Source of the DNA: Gammaproteobacteria bacterium
Lineage (GTDB): Bacteria; Pseudomonadota; Gammaproteobacteria; HK1
NCBI GenBank assembly: GCA_020444775.1
Contig: JAGRHX010000492.1
Coordinates: forward strand, 1-14,246
DNA: 14,246 bases
Direction: 5' to 3'
Part shown: piece by piece, positions 6,670 to 14,246 of the stretch
How positions within the stretch are numbered: position 1 is the first letter of the stretch
Layout of the letters: each line of letters begins with the position of its first letter
Notes under the pieces: generated by a model
What the model was told of the DNA's origin: nothing
Databases searched by the model: none
What the model saw: the letters and a program-made list of their open reading frames with translations, nothing else
Program-made: the position numbers and the translations under genes

Positions 6670-6714
6670 GGGGCGGTCCGGGCCTGGCTTGTGGATGATT
6701 TGAACGCGGTGGCG

Positions 6715-6720
6715 ATTCTA
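6715..6720 (-). promoter_or_regulatory. possible -10 box for ubiA
   Basis: On the minus strand TAGAAT (one mismatch to TATAAT) lies 45 bases before the ubiA ATG, in the recG-ubiA gap. CTGAAC, 17 bases further upstream and overlapping the recG stop, is a poor -35 box. It could let ubiA be expressed apart from recG. Confidence 0.3.
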
Positions 6721-6738
6721 CAGGAGATACTGCGCGGT

Positions 6739-8841
6739 TCAGGCGTTGACGAACACCTCGGCGGGGCCGATCCAGCGCTCGATCAAGGCTTCTACGCAGT
6801 CCGGCGCATCTTGCATGACCCGGCTGGCGGCCGCGTTGACAGCGGGTAACAGGGCTGCATCGCGCACCAGGTCCGCGACCTTCAGCTGGGTGAGACCGGT
6901 CTGACGTGTGCCCAGTAGCTCGCCGGGCCCGCGCAGCGCAAGATCGCGTTCGGCAATCTCGAAGCCATCCGTGGTCGAACGCATGATGTCCAGGCGCGCT
7001 CGAGACTGCTCGCTGAGCGGCGGCTTGTACATCAACAGGCAGACGCTGGGCTTGTCGCCACGCCCGACCCGGCCGCGTAGCTGATGTAGTTGGGACAGCC
7101 CGAGCCGCTCGGCGTTCTCGATGATGATGAGACTGGCATTGGGCACGTCAACGCCGACCTCGATTACCGTGGTCGCGACCAGCAGATGTAGTCGACCCGC
7201 CTTGAATTCGGCCATGACCAGATCCTTCTCGTAGGGGAGCATGCGCCCGTGAACCAGGCCGACGGCGAGCCCAGGCAGGGCATCGACAAGCTGTTCGTGG
7301 GCCGCTATCGCCGCCTGCGCTTCGAGCTTGTCGGACTCCTCGACCAGGGTGCAGACCCAGTAGGCCTGCTGACCGGCTTCACAGGCAAGTCGGATCCGCT
7401 CGATTACCTCGGCCCTTCGGGCGTCCGAGGTGACCGCGGTGACGATCGGCTGACGGCCGGGCGGCAACTCGTCGATGATTGACTTGTGCATGTCGGCGTA
7501 CGCGGTCATGGCCAGGGTGCGTGGGATCGGGGTAGCAGTCATGACGAGCTGGTGCGGATACCGGTCGTGGTCCTGACCCTTGTTGCGCAACGCCAGTCTT
7601 TGACCGACACCGAATCGATGCTGCTCGTCGATGATCACGAGTCCCAGCTCGCGGAATTCCACTGCCTCCTGGAACAGTGCGTGCGTGCCCACGCAAATCC
7701 GGGCATAGCCAGTGACGATGTTCTCCAGAGCGCTACGGCGGGCGCGTGACTTGAGGCTGCCGGATAGCCATTCGACCTTGATCTCCAACGGCTCGAGCCA
7801 GCGCATGAAGGCCTGAAGATGCTGCTCGGCGAGAAGCTCGGTGGGGGCCATGAAGGCGACCTGGTAGCCGGCTTCCACGGTGCGCAACGCGCTCAATGCC
7901 GCGACCACGGTCTTGCCGGAACCGACGTCGCCCTGCACCAGCCTCTGCATCGGTACGGGTTGGCGTAGATCGGCTCGTATGGCCTCACAGACCCGCTGTT
8001 GCGCCGCGGTCAGTTCGAAGGGCAGACCGGCCAGAAAATGTCTTTCCAGATCGCTCAGACCATCGGCGTTCGGTGTGTCCACGGGCGGCGCGGCCAAGCG
8101 TTGAATGCGCTGTCGGGAGCGTTGCATGGTGAGCTGCTGGGCTAGCAACTCTTCGAAGGCAAGTCGCTTCTGTGCCGGATGAGCCCGTTCGTTGAGATGC
8201 TCCACGGGGATGCTCGGCGGTGGCCGGTGCACGATCTCCAGGGCCTTCAGCAAAGGCATCAGATCGTCGGCCTGACAGATGGATGGTGGCACGAGCTCCG
8301 GCACCTGGCCGGCCTGTCGGGCAATCGCGAGCGCGTCGTCGACGAGGTTCCTGAGGGTCGCCTGACCCACGCCCTCGGTCAGCGGATAGATGGGCGTCAG
8401 ATGCTCGTCGACGGTGAGCAGCCCGTCGCGCCCGGGAAAGGTGCATTCCGGGTGCACCATCTCCAGGCTGGACGGCCCGCGTCGGACTTCGCCGAAGCAG
8501 GCCAGCCGGGCACCGTTTCGGAACTTCTGACGCATGCCTTCGGAAAAGTGGAAGAAGCGCAGCGTGATTGCGCCGCTACCGTCGCTCAGGTGAACGAGCA
8601 GGGAGCGTCTGCGTCCGAGCCGGATCTCGGCGCTGCTCACGACGCCGCAGATCCGCGCCTCGGTGCCGGGGCGGGCGCTGCTCAGCGGAACCACTCGAGT
8701 GCGGTCCTGGTAGCGATGCGGCAGATGGAATAGCAGGTCCAGCACACGTCGCACGCCAAGCGAATCCAGCCGCTCGGCCAGTTTTGGACCGACGCCCTTG
8801 AGTCGGGTGATGGGGTCGACCAGGGCCGGGCCGGCGTTCAT
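6739..8841 (-). CDS. recG: ATP-dependent DNA helicase RecG
   Basis: RecG reverses stalled replication forks and remodels Holliday junctions, R-loops and D-loops in the cytoplasm. The 700-residue product has the usual length and layout. The N-terminal wedge/OB region begins with DPITRLKGVGPKLAERL (9-25) and spans to about 200. Helicase motifs are GDVGSGKT (304-311, ATP binding), DEQH (405-408, the RecG form of the DExH box), TATPIPRT (435-442) and QLHQLRGRVGRGD (584-596). The C-terminal part carries RDLALRGPGELLGTRQ (632-647), characteristic of RecG. The gene lies 49 bases after ridA and 69 before ubiA, so it is probably read from the upstream cluster. Nothing appears truncated. Confidence 0.97.
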   Translation of the reverse strand: MNAGPALVDPITRLKGVGPKLAERLDSLGVRRVLDLLFHLPHRYQDRTRVVPLSSARPGTEARICGVVSSAEIRLGRRRSLLVHLSDGSGAITLRFFHFSEGMRQKFRNGARLACFGEVRRGPSSLEMVHPECTFPGRDGLLTVDEHLTPIYPLTEGVGQATLRNLVDDALAIARQAGQVPELVPPSICQADDLMPLLKALEIVHRPPPSIPVEHLNERAHPAQKRLAFEELLAQQLTMQRSRQRIQRLAAPPVDTPNADGLSDLERHFLAGLPFELTAAQQRVCEAIRADLRQPVPMQRLVQGDVGSGKTVVAALSALRTVEAGYQVAFMAPTELLAEQHLQAFMRWLEPLEIKVEWLSGSLKSRARRSALENIVTGYARICVGTHALFQEAVEFRELGLVIIDEQHRFGVGQRLALRNKGQDHDRYPHQLVMTATPIPRTLAMTAYADMHKSIIDELPPGRQPIVTAVTSDARRAEVIERIRLACEAGQQAYWVCTLVEESDKLEAQAAIAAHEQLVDALPGLAVGLVHGRMLPYEKDLVMAEFKAGRLHLLVATTVIEVGVDVPNASLIIIENAERLGLSQLHQLRGRVGRGDKPSVCLLMYKPPLSEQSRARLDIMRSTTDGFEIAERDLALRGPGELLGTRQTGLTQLKVADLVRDAALLPAVNAAASRVMQDAPDCVEALIERWIGPAEVFVNA

Positions 8842-8890
8842 CGTCAGGGCTGGCGGCAGAGCGTCCGGCGTGTCCCGTGGTCCATGGATC

Positions 8891-9274
8891 TCAGCGTGCC
8901 AGGACGGCGACGCCTTCGATCTCGACCTCGGCGGCCTTCGGCAGGGCCTGTACGCCGACCGCTGCCCGCGCCGGGTAGGGCTCGTCGAAGAACTCGCTCA
9001 TCACCTCGTTGACCGTGCCGAACTCACCCAGATCGGTCAGATAGACGTTGAGCTTGACGATGTCGGTCAGGGAGCCACCGGCGGCCTCAAGCACCGCGGC
9101 CAGGTTGGCGAAGATTTGACGGGTCTGTTCCCGAGCGCCTTCGGCAAGCTCCATGCTCAACGGGTCGAGCCCAATCTGACCGGACAGGTAGAGGGTGTCA
9201 CCGGCCTTCACTGCCTGCGAGTAGGTGCCTATCGCCGCAGGCGCGCGATCGGTGCTGATGATCTGTTTGCTCAA
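8891..9274 (-). CDS. ridA: RidA family 2-iminobutanoate/2-iminopropanoate deaminase
   Basis: RidA hydrolyses reactive enamines and imines released by PLP enzymes such as threonine dehydratase, protecting other PLP enzymes from damage; it works as a cytoplasmic trimer. The product is 127 residues, the normal size. It shows the family features [20 protein letters not shown] (16-35), the catalytic arginine R103 in YPARAAVGV, and E120 in EVEIEGVAV. The start is a TTG at 9272-9274 overlapping the spoT stop (TTGA). It is supported by a good AGGAG site seven bases upstream, inside the spoT end, and by the normal MSKQIIS-type N-terminus. ridA next to spoT is common in gammaproteobacteria and implies co-transcription. 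Confidence 0.96.
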   Translation of the reverse strand: MSKQIISTDRAPAAIGTYSQAVKAGDTLYLSGQIGLDPLSMELAEGAREQTRQIFANLAAVLEAAGGSLTDIVKLNVYLTDLGEFGTVNEVMSEFFDEPYPARAAVGVQALPKAAEVEIEGVAVLAR

Positions 9275-11475
9275 TGACGTACTCCTGTCCAGCGCTCCGA
9301 CAGCCGGATTCTTTGTCTGACCGATCCGCGTGTCGCACGGTAGATGCGCGAGACCGTGGGAATCGTCCTGACTCTGCGAATGATGCGGGCGAGATGCACG
9401 CGGTTGCGTACCGCGATGATGAAATTGAGCGTCGAGTGGAGGCCGTCACGGCTTTCCAGATTGACGTTCTCGATGTTGGCGCCCTGGTCGGAGATGGCGG
9501 CGGCAACCGTGGCCAGGGTCCCCTTGCGGTCGGTGACCTCGATGCGGATCTCGACCGGGAACTCGGCATCTAGATCTGCTTCCCAAGCCACGTCCACCCA
9601 GCGCTCCGGACGGTCGGCGTACTCGGCGATGTTCTTGCACCAGGTGGTGTGTACGACGATGCCCTTACCAGCGCTGATGAATCCAGCGATCGGGTCGCCG
9701 GGCACCGGATGACAACAGCGTGCGAAGCTGACCAGGATGCCCTCGGTGCCGCGGATGTACATCGGCTGATTGTCAGTCCGGTTGCCGGCCTGGCCGACCA
9801 GATTCTGAACCCCGATGCCGCTGGTCTCCTCGTTTCGACCCGATGGAGCCAGCCGTCGTGCAATCAGGGGCGCGATACGCTTGCCCAGGCCCAGCTCGGA
9901 GAGCAGATCGTCCAACGAATCGAGCTCCAGCTCGGCGAGCAGGCCGTCCAGCGTCGTCTGCGGCACATCGTCCAGACTGGTGCCTTCCGCCGCCAGGGCC
10001 TGTGACAGGAGACGGTGGCCGAGCTCGGTAGCCTCCTCGCTGCGCAGATTCTTCAGGTACAGACGAATGTTCGAGCGTGCCTTGCTGGATACGACGAAGT
10101 TCAGCCAGTTGGCGTTCGGTCGGCCCCAGGGCGCGGTGACGATTTCCACGTTCTGACCGGTCGACAGCACCGATGACAGCGGCGCGTAGCGCCCGTCGAC
10201 CTTCGCGGCGATGCACTTGTTGCCCACGTCCGTGTGCACGGCATAGGCCAGGTCCACCGGCGTCGAGCCACGTGGCAGCTGCATGATGTCACCGGCCGGG
10301 GTGAAGACGTAGACCTCCTTGGGAAACAGATCCACCTTGACGTGCTCGAAGAACTCGAGCGAGTCACCGGTCTGCTTCTGCAGGTCGAGCAGCTCGGTCA
10401 GCCATTGCCGGGCGCGCAGGTGCGCTGCATTGTTGCCGCGATCGTCCGTCTTGTATTGCCAGTGTGCCGCAATCCCGGATTCGGCGATCGCGTGCATGTC
10501 GGCGGTACGTATCTGCACTTCGATGGGCGAGCTGAACGGGCCGAACAACACGGTATGCAACGACTGATAGCCGTTCGCCTTGGGCAGCGCGATGTAGTCC
10601 TTGAACTTACCGGGCACCGGCTTGTAGAGCCCGTGGACCACGCCGAGCGCCCGGTAGCACATGTCAGCGGTGTCGACGATGATCCGGAAGGCGTGCACGT
10701 CCAGCACCTCGGAGAAGGACACCTGCTTGTCGCGCATCTTGCAGTACAGACTGTAAAGATGCTTCTCGCGGCCGTGCACCTGCGCGGGTATGGATTCCTG
10801 CCGCAGTCGGCGTTTGAGCGCGGTCTCGATCTTCTTCACCACCTGCTTGCGGTGGCGGCGAAGACGTTTCATCTCGTTGGAGAGGACCCGGAAGCGCATC
10901 GGGTACAAGGCCTGGAAACCCAGGTCCTCGAGCTCCAGACGGATGCTGTTCAAACCGAGCCGGGCCGCGATGGGCGCGTAGACGTCGAGCGTCTCACGTG
11001 CGATCCGGCGCCGTTTCTCCGGTGCCAGCGCCTCCAGGGTGCGCATGTTGTGCAAGCGATCCGCCAGCTTGACCAGGATTACCCGCAGGTCCTTGGCCAT
11101 TGCCAGCAACATCTTGCGGAATGATTCCGCTTGCGCCTGGGCACGGCTCTCGAAGCGGATCTGGTCGAGCTTGCTCACGCCGTCGACCAGCTCCGCGACA
11201 TCCTCACCGAAGGCGTCGGCGATGTCGTTCTTCCCGGCCGGGGTGTCCTCGATGACGTCGTGCAACAGGGCAGCGACGATGGTCTGGTGGTCCAGGCGCA
11301 TCTCGGCCAGCACCTTGGCGACTTCCAGCGGATGGAAGATATACGGCTCGCCCGAAGCTCGGCGCTGGCCCTCGTGGGCACGCGCGCCGAACTCGTAGGC
11401 GCGATGAACCTCCTTCACCTGATCCGGCGGCAGATAGGCGTCGGTCAATCCACAGAGGTCCTCTATCGCGAACAT
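9271..11475 (-). CDS. spoT: Bifunctional (p)ppGpp synthetase/hydrolase SpoT
   Basis: SpoT degrades, and more weakly makes, the alarmone (p)ppGpp in response to carbon, lipid and other stresses. The 734-residue product aligns end to end with the family. The HD hydrolase keeps its metal ligands: H48, H72-D73 in HDVIED, and D139 in KLADRLHN. The synthetase region retains [13 protein letters not shown] (235-247), D259 in [19 protein letters not shown] (298-308) and E319 in EVQIRT, so it looks active for both reactions. A TGS domain (about 383-445), the conserved Cys-Cys-His zinc-finger/RIS motif CCHPVPGD (587-594) and a C-terminal ACT domain (about 640-710) follow. The start [10 protein letters not shown] matches E. 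coli MYLFESLNQL in position, and an in-frame stop lies five codons upstream. RelA is not in this window. Confidence 0.97.
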   Translation of the reverse strand: MFAIEDLCGLTDAYLPPDQVKEVHRAYEFGARAHEGQRRASGEPYIFHPLEVAKVLAEMRLDHQTIVAALLHDVIEDTPAGKNDIADAFGEDVAELVDGVSKLDQIRFESRAQAQAESFRKMLLAMAKDLRVILVKLADRLHNMRTLEALAPEKRRRIARETLDVYAPIAARLGLNSIRLELEDLGFQALYPMRFRVLSNEMKRLRRHRKQVVKKIETALKRRLRQESIPAQVHGREKHLYSLYCKMRDKQVSFSEVLDVHAFRIIVDTADMCYRALGVVHGLYKPVPGKFKDYIALPKANGYQSLHTVLFGPFSSPIEVQIRTADMHAIAESGIAAHWQYKTDDRGNNAAHLRARQWLTELLDLQKQTGDSLEFFEHVKVDLFPKEVYVFTPAGDIMQLPRGSTPVDLAYAVHTDVGNKCIAAKVDGRYAPLSSVLSTGQNVEIVTAPWGRPNANWLNFVVSSKARSNIRLYLKNLRSEEATELGHRLLSQALAAEGTSLDDVPQTTLDGLLAELELDSLDDLLSELGLGKRIAPLIARRLAPSGRNEETSGIGVQNLVGQAGNRTDNQPMYIRGTEGILVSFARCCHPVPGDPIAGFISAGKGIVVHTTWCKNIAEYADRPERWVDVAWEADLDAEFPVEIRIEVTDRKGTLATVAAAISDQGANIENVNLESRDGLHSTLNFIIAVRNRVHLARIIRRVRTIPTVSRIYRATRGSVRQRIRLSERWTGVRH
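9282..9286 (-). promoter_or_regulatory. ribosome binding site for ridA
   Basis: AGGAG on the minus strand lies seven bases before the TTG start of ridA, within the last codons of spoT. It decides the unusual TTG start and indicates translation coupled to spoT. Confidence 0.75.
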
Positions 11476-11490
11476 GTCCGAACGAGTGCC

Positions 11491-11658
11491 TCAGTCACGT
11501 ACGCTTCCCATGCCCGTCGGGGTGGCGCCGCCGGTCCTGCCGTGGGCGGCCAGAGGGACGGGGTCATCGATATCGGGTCTGCCGGCGGAGGAGCACTGGT
11601 CCATGCCACTGTGCAGGATCCGGGTGATGCGCCGCCCGCGGGCATTGGTGCGAGGCAT
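11491..11658 (-). CDS. candidate 55-aa small gene between rpoZ and spoT
   Basis: A 55-codon frame fills most of the 192-base gap between rpoZ and spoT, starting 9 bases after the rpoZ stop and ending 15 bases before the spoT ATG. That is spacing expected inside an operon. Third-position GC is high, roughly four in five codons by eye, close to the flanking genes. The product begins MPRTNARGRRITRILHSG, is basic at its N-terminus and Gly/Pro/Thr-rich at its C-terminus, and has no membrane segment or recognised domain. No clear ribosome site is visible, and high GC keeps other frames open here too. In E. coli rpoZ and spoT are much closer with nothing between. It may be a lineage-specific small protein or a spacer. 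Confidence 0.3.
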   Translation of the reverse strand: MPRTNARGRRITRILHSGMDQCSSAGRPDIDDPVPLAAHGRTGGATPTGMGSVRD

Positions 11659-11667
11659 GCGGGCGGG

Positions 11668-11925
11668 TCATAGTGGCGAGTGCCCGACCTCGTCGCTGGT
11701 GTCTATGGCCAGTAGGTTGGGTTCCTGGACGTCGTCGGAATAGCTGTTGTCGATCCGGCCTTCGGCAATCTCACGCAGCGCGATTACGGTCGGCTTGTCG
11801 TTCTCCTCAGGCACCAGTGGCGCAGCGCCGCGCGCGATTTGACGAGCCCGCTTGGTCGCGAGCAGGACCAGCTCGAAGCGGTTCGAGACCTGCTCGATGC
11901 AGTCTTCTACGGTGATTCGGGCCAT
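11668..11925 (-). CDS. rpoZ: DNA-directed RNA polymerase subunit omega
   Basis: Omega binds the beta' subunit, helps assemble RNA polymerase and forms part of one ppGpp binding site in proteobacterial enzymes, which gives meaning to its place beside spoT. The 85-residue product opens with the family signature [20 protein letters not shown] and contains [11 protein letters not shown] and [15 protein letters not shown], both highly conserved. The chosen ATG at 11925 matches family N-termini and has GAGGG five bases upstream; a TTG at 11937 would add MRDT without support. A spacer of about 250 bases separates it from gmk. Confidence 0.97.
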   Translation of the reverse strand: MARITVEDCIEQVSNRFELVLLATKRARQIARGAAPLVPEENDKPTVIALREIAEGRIDNSYSDDVQEPNLLAIDTSDEVGHSPL

Positions 11926-11930
11926 CGTGT

Positions 11931-11935
11931 CCCTC
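11931..11935 (-). promoter_or_regulatory. ribosome binding site for rpoZ
   Basis: GAGGG on the minus strand lies five bases before the rpoZ ATG at 11925. It favours that ATG over the in-frame TTG at 11937, which this site would overlap. Confidence 0.65.
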
Positions 11936-12131
11936 AATGAGTCTGTAGATCGGGTGGGCGTGACCGTCGGCCTCTTGTCTTGACCGCGGATCTCGCTCGT
12001 TCTGCGCCCCTGGAATCGGCGCGGGAAGCATCAGAGCCGGCTGCCTTCACCACCGCGGTTCGCGGCGTAGGCTGGCGCCGGCGACCTCGGGGTGCCGGAC
12101 ATGCGGCATTCATTCTCGCCCGGATCCTCGC

Positions 12132-12150
12132 CCGCGCGGTTGGAGCGCGG
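12132..12150 (-). other. hairpin in the gmk-rpoZ spacer
   Basis: CCGCGC (12132-12137) and GCGCGG (12145-12150) are a perfect 6-bp inverted repeat around seven bases, 28 bases after the gmk stop. There is no T-run on the minus strand, so a terminator or attenuator role is only possible. The rest of 11938-12177 holds no convincing gene; no strong promoter for rpoZ is visible. Confidence 0.3.
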
Positions 12151-12177
12151 TCTGGCCGGGGCAGCCGCGGAACGAGG

Positions 12178-12861
12178 TCAATCCTTCAGTATATCGGCAC
12201 CCGGCTGGACTGCACAGCAGGACTGATTCCCGCCTGCCAGCAGCTGCTGTAACAATCCCCTCAACGCGACCAGCTGGCGTCGGCGTCGCAGTCGTTCGGC
12301 GCTGACGATGGCCTGGATCTGGCGGAGCGCGAGATCGAAGTCATCGTTGACGACGATATAGTCGAACTCGTCGTGATGAGCGATGTCCTGGGCGGCGGCC
12401 GCCAGGCGACGAGCTATGATCTCCGGGCTGTCCTGGCCACGAGTTGCGAGACGCTCGTGCAGTTGCTCCAACGACGGCGGCAATATGAACACACTGGCAC
12501 TGTTGCCGATTCGGTGCCGCACCTGGCGGGCGCCCTGCCAGTCGATTTCCAGAACCACGTCCAGTCCCTGGGCGGCGATCGACTCCACGCTGGACTGCGC
12601 GGTCCCGTATTGGTTGCCATAGACCTTCGCATGCTCGAGGAAGGCATCCTTGGCAATCATCGAATCGAAGCTGACGTCGTCGGTGAAATGGTAGTGGACA
12701 CCGTCTTGCTCCCCGTCACGTCGTGGTCGCGTGGTGTGCGACACTGACAGGCGCAGTCCCGGGTCCAGACGGACCAGATTCCGGACCAGACTGGTCTTGC
12801 CCGCACCGGATGGCGCGCTGACCACGAACACGGTGCCTGTCCCGGCCTTCACGTTGCTCAT
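12178..12861 (-). CDS. gmk: Guanylate kinase
   Basis: Gmk phosphorylates GMP to GDP using ATP in purine nucleotide synthesis and salvage, supplying GTP for RNA synthesis and for ppGpp made by the nearby spoT product. The 227-residue protein has the P-loop APSGAGKTSL (16-25), the GMP-binding motif SHTTRPRRDGEQDGVHYHF (41-59), YGNQYGT (81-87), VLEIDWQGARQV (103-114) and the lid arginines around RLATRGQDSPEIIARR (137-152). It is about 20 residues longer than E. coli Gmk (207 residues), through a C-terminal tail with an adjacent Cys pair, GGNQSCCAVQPG (210-221). The ATG overlaps the yicC stop as ATGA, so the two are coupled. Confidence 0.96.
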   Translation of the reverse strand: MSNVKAGTGTVFVVSAPSGAGKTSLVRNLVRLDPGLRLSVSHTTRPRRDGEQDGVHYHFTDDVSFDSMIAKDAFLEHAKVYGNQYGTAQSSVESIAAQGLDVVLEIDWQGARQVRHRIGNSASVFILPPSLEQLHERLATRGQDSPEIIARRLAAAAQDIAHHDEFDYIVVNDDFDLALRQIQAIVSAERLRRRRQLVALRGLLQQLLAGGNQSCCAVQPGADILKD

Positions 12862-13742
12862 TCGACGTTCTGGACCTGCTCACGCACTTGTTCGATGAGT
12901 ACCTTCAAATCCACGCTGATGCGGGTCATGTCGCTGTCCACCGATTTGGACCCGAGTGTGTTCGCCTCGCGGTTGAGCTCTTGCATCAGGAAATCCAGGC
13001 GTCTGCCTACCGGCTTGTCCTGTGTGAGCGTGCGCCGTACCTCCTTTACATGCGTGCGCAGCCGGTCGAGCTCCTCGGCGACATCGATGCGGTTCGAGAA
13101 CAGCACGAGTTCCTGCTCGAGACGATCCTTGTCAACTTGCTCGAGGATCTCCGCGAGCCTGTCGTGAAGGCGCTGTCGTTGCTGAGCGATCACCGATGGC
13201 AGTCGTTGCTCCGCTTCGTCGACCAGCGCGTCGATGCCGGCGCAGCGGCTCTGGATGAACTCGTCGATTCTGGCGCCTTCACGCTCGCGAGTCGCGATCA
13301 GCTCGTCCAGGGCTCTGTCCATCAGCTGCCGCATGGCCGGCAACAGATCGTCTTGCCCTGTGTCGGGTTGTCGCACCACACCCGGCCAGCGCAGCACATC
13401 TATAGGGTCGACCGGACCCAGCTTTGCGTCGCCCGCCACGCCCTCGTCGTCGAGCTCACGTAGACTTGCGATGGCTGCGAGCACCCGGCGGGCCTGCTCC
13501 AGGTCCAGCTGCAGACTGTCACCTGCGGCGCGTTTATCGAGCTTCAAGGTGCAATCGACCTTGCCACGTCCCAGCCGTTGGCTTATACGTTCGCGCAGCA
13601 CGGGCTCCGCGGCGCGGACGTCTTCGGGCAGCCTGAAGAACACGTCCAGGTAGCGGTTGTTGACGCTGCGAAGCTCCAGGCTGGCGTCGCCCCATTCGGC
13701 GCTCGCGGAAAGGCGCGCGAAGGCGGTCATGCTTCGAATCAA
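12858..13742 (-). CDS. yicC: YicC family endoribonuclease
   Basis: YicC proteins are conserved bacterial endoribonucleases; the E. coli member has been linked to decay of the small RNA RyhB. The product has the YicC N-terminal region opening IRSMTAFARLSA and the C-terminal DUF1732 region including GRRLDFLMQELNREANTLGSK and near-terminal VDLKVLIEQVREQVQNVE. From a TTG at 13742 it is 294 residues and begins MIRSMTAFAR, matching the usual MIRSMTA family start; an ATG four codons later (13730) is the alternative. A further in-frame ATG at 13787 lies upstream of the predicted transcription start and is unlikely. The TTG has no clear ribosome site, but an 8-codon ORF ends on it. gmk overlaps its stop. 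Confidence 0.93.
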   Translation of the reverse strand: MIRSMTAFARLSASAEWGDASLELRSVNNRYLDVFFRLPEDVRAAEPVLRERISQRLGRGKVDCTLKLDKRAAGDSLQLDLEQARRVLAAIASLRELDDEGVAGDAKLGPVDPIDVLRWPGVVRQPDTGQDDLLPAMRQLMDRALDELIATREREGARIDEFIQSRCAGIDALVDEAEQRLPSVIAQQRQRLHDRLAEILEQVDKDRLEQELVLFSNRIDVAEELDRLRTHVKEVRRTLTQDKPVGRRLDFLMQELNREANTLGSKSVDSDMTRISVDLKVLIEQVREQVQNVE

Positions 13743-13765
13743 GGGATTGTCCAGGTGCGGGCCAT
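13739..13765 (-). promoter_or_regulatory. possible 8-codon leader ORF before yicC
   Basis: On the minus strand an ATG at 13765 opens the frame MARTWTIP and stops at TGA 13741-13739, overlapping the TTG start of yicC as TTGA. The ATG lies a few bases after the transcription start predicted from the -10 box, so it would be nearly leaderless. yicC itself has no clear ribosome site, so terminating ribosomes could restart there. Inference only. Confidence 0.3.
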
Positions 13766-13775
13766 GCGGACTGAT

Positions 13776-13781
13776 AGTATA
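13776..13781 (-). promoter_or_regulatory. -10 box of yicC operon promoter
   Basis: TATACT on the minus strand (one mismatch to TATAAT) would start transcription near 13769, about 27 bases before the TTG of yicC. No good -35 box is found 16-18 bases upstream, suggesting that an activator is needed or that the match is chance. It is flanked by two identical 10-bp repeats. Confidence 0.5.
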
Positions 13782-13801
13782 GGCCATGCGGGGCCCGACC
13801 G

Positions 13802-13829
13802 TGGCCGGCGCAGCACCCTGCTGCGGCCA
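13802..13829. other. bulged hairpin/dyad upstream of yicC
   Basis: TGGCC (13802-13806) pairs with GGCCA (13825-13829), and GCAGCA (13810-13815) pairs with TGCTGC (13819-13824) around a CCC loop; three bases (13807-13809) bulge out. It covers where a -35 region for yicC would be. It may be a protein-binding dyad rather than an RNA structure. Confidence 0.4.
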
Positions 13830-14034
13830 TGTTCGAGCGATCCCGCCAGTCCGTCGGCACGGACATCGACAGCGCGCGCGTCGCTCCGTACGCCAATGCG
13901 TCTACCCGATCGTTAATCTGTCGCAATTCGTGAACCGGACCGGCGTGGCGGTGACTGCGATCGTCCGGCCCAGCCAATGATTCGCCACGTCTCGCAGCGC
14001 CGCCATCTACCCGAACTTCACCTACAACCATCGC

Positions 14035-14040
14035 AAGGAG
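14035..14040 (+). promoter_or_regulatory. ribosome binding site for rph
   Basis: AAGGAG lies six bases before the GTG at 14047 and fixes that unusual start for rph. Confidence 0.85.
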
Positions 14041-14046
14041 TATCGA

Positions 14047-14246
14047 GTGCGTCCAAGTGCCCGTCGGCCGGATGAGCTCAGAGCCATCAAAATTACCCGA
14101 GGTTTCACCCGCTATGCGGAGGGATCGGTGCTGATCGAGTTCGGTGACACTCGCGTGCTGTGCACGGCGAGCCTGAACGAACGAGTTCCGGGCTGGCTGC
14201 GCGGCCAGGGTCGAGGCTGGGTGACCGCTGAGTACGGCATGCTGCC
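14047..14246 (+). CDS. rph: Ribonuclease PH (partial, 5' end)
   Basis: RNase PH is a phosphate-dependent 3'-5' exonuclease that trims tRNA 3' ends and helps rRNA maturation. Only the first 66 codons lie in the window; the frame is open to the last base and the family is about 240 residues. Family features are the N-terminal [39 protein letters not shown], and the start of the [20 protein letters not shown] motif. The GTG start is set by an AAGGAG site six bases upstream. The gene is divergent from yicC, the usual arrangement in gammaproteobacteria, and shares a control region of about 300 bases with it. No clear promoter for rph is visible. Confidence 0.95.
   Translation, partial: MRPSARRPDELRAIKITRGFTRYAEGSVLIEFGDTRVLCTASLNERVPGWLRGQGRGWVTAEYGML

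Larger units (their letters stand above)
13760..13831. repeat. GGCC repeats spaced about two helical turns in the yicC-rph control region
   Basis: GGCCATGCGG occurs identically at 13760-13769 and 13782-13791, 22 bp apart and on either side of the yicC -10 box. GGCCATG recurs at 13825-13831, and a bare GGCC lies at 13803. The four sites are spaced 22, 21 and 22 bp, placing them on one face of the helix as expected for a cooperative binding protein. Confidence 0.5.

Noticed and set aside
11934..12113. 59-codon minus-strand ORF ending just before rpoZ
   Set aside because: Very Arg-rich with near-random third positions; likely chance in GC-rich spacer.
13534..14031. 165-codon minus-strand frame over the yicC-rph control region
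   Set aside because: Mostly antisense or out-of-frame to yicC, no domain, and it would run through the divergent promoter region.

Overview
The window is chromosomal DNA from a GC-rich gammaproteobacterium. The evidence is gene order: yicC-gmk-rpoZ-spoT-ridA-recG-ubiA in one direction with rph divergent, and birA followed by a SPOR protein and tRNA-Thr(UGU). UbiA implies a ubiquinone-making, respiring cell. I cannot place the genus. No phage, insertion sequence, CRISPR array or defence locus is visible.

Positions 1-2443 (+ strand) hold birA (biotin ligase and likely repressor), a membrane-anchored SPOR-domain protein and tRNA-Thr(UGU). This recalls the birA-pantothenate kinase-thrU neighbourhood of other gammaproteobacteria, but no pantothenate kinase gene lies between birA and the SPOR gene; only about 155 bases with a doubtful 51-codon ORF are there. 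The tRNA has two adjacent U-U mismatches in its anticodon stem. It is followed by a cluster of GGTACCAA repeats and dyads at about 2481-2545.

Positions 2582-5782 (+ strand) look like an envelope operon with overlapping stops and starts. It contains a doubtful 64-codon ORF, a 119-aa protein of unknown family, a secreted TPR protein with an NTF2-like C-terminal domain, and a secreted L,D-transpeptidase that also ends in an NTF2-like domain. The last two probably act together on peptidoglycan or its partner proteins.

Positions 13742 down to 5803 (- strand) hold a housekeeping cluster: yicC (endoribonuclease family), gmk (GMP kinase), rpoZ (RNA polymerase omega), spoT (ppGpp synthetase/hydrolase), ridA (enamine/imine deaminase), recG (fork-remodelling helicase) and ubiA (4-hydroxybenzoate polyprenyltransferase). 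Nucleotide supply, RNA polymerase and alarmone control sit side by side. A 55-codon ORF fills the rpoZ-spoT gap, and a longer spacer with no convincing gene separates gmk from rpoZ.

Positions 13743-14046 are the divergent control region between yicC and rph (RNase PH, cut off by the window end). It holds a good -10 box for yicC, GGCC-type repeats about 21-22 bp apart, and an 8-codon leader ORF whose stop overlaps the likely TTG start of yicC. These are the most interesting regulatory signals here, together with the odd tRNA and its downstream repeats. I found no clear new multi-gene system beyond the TPR/NTF2-transpeptidase operon.
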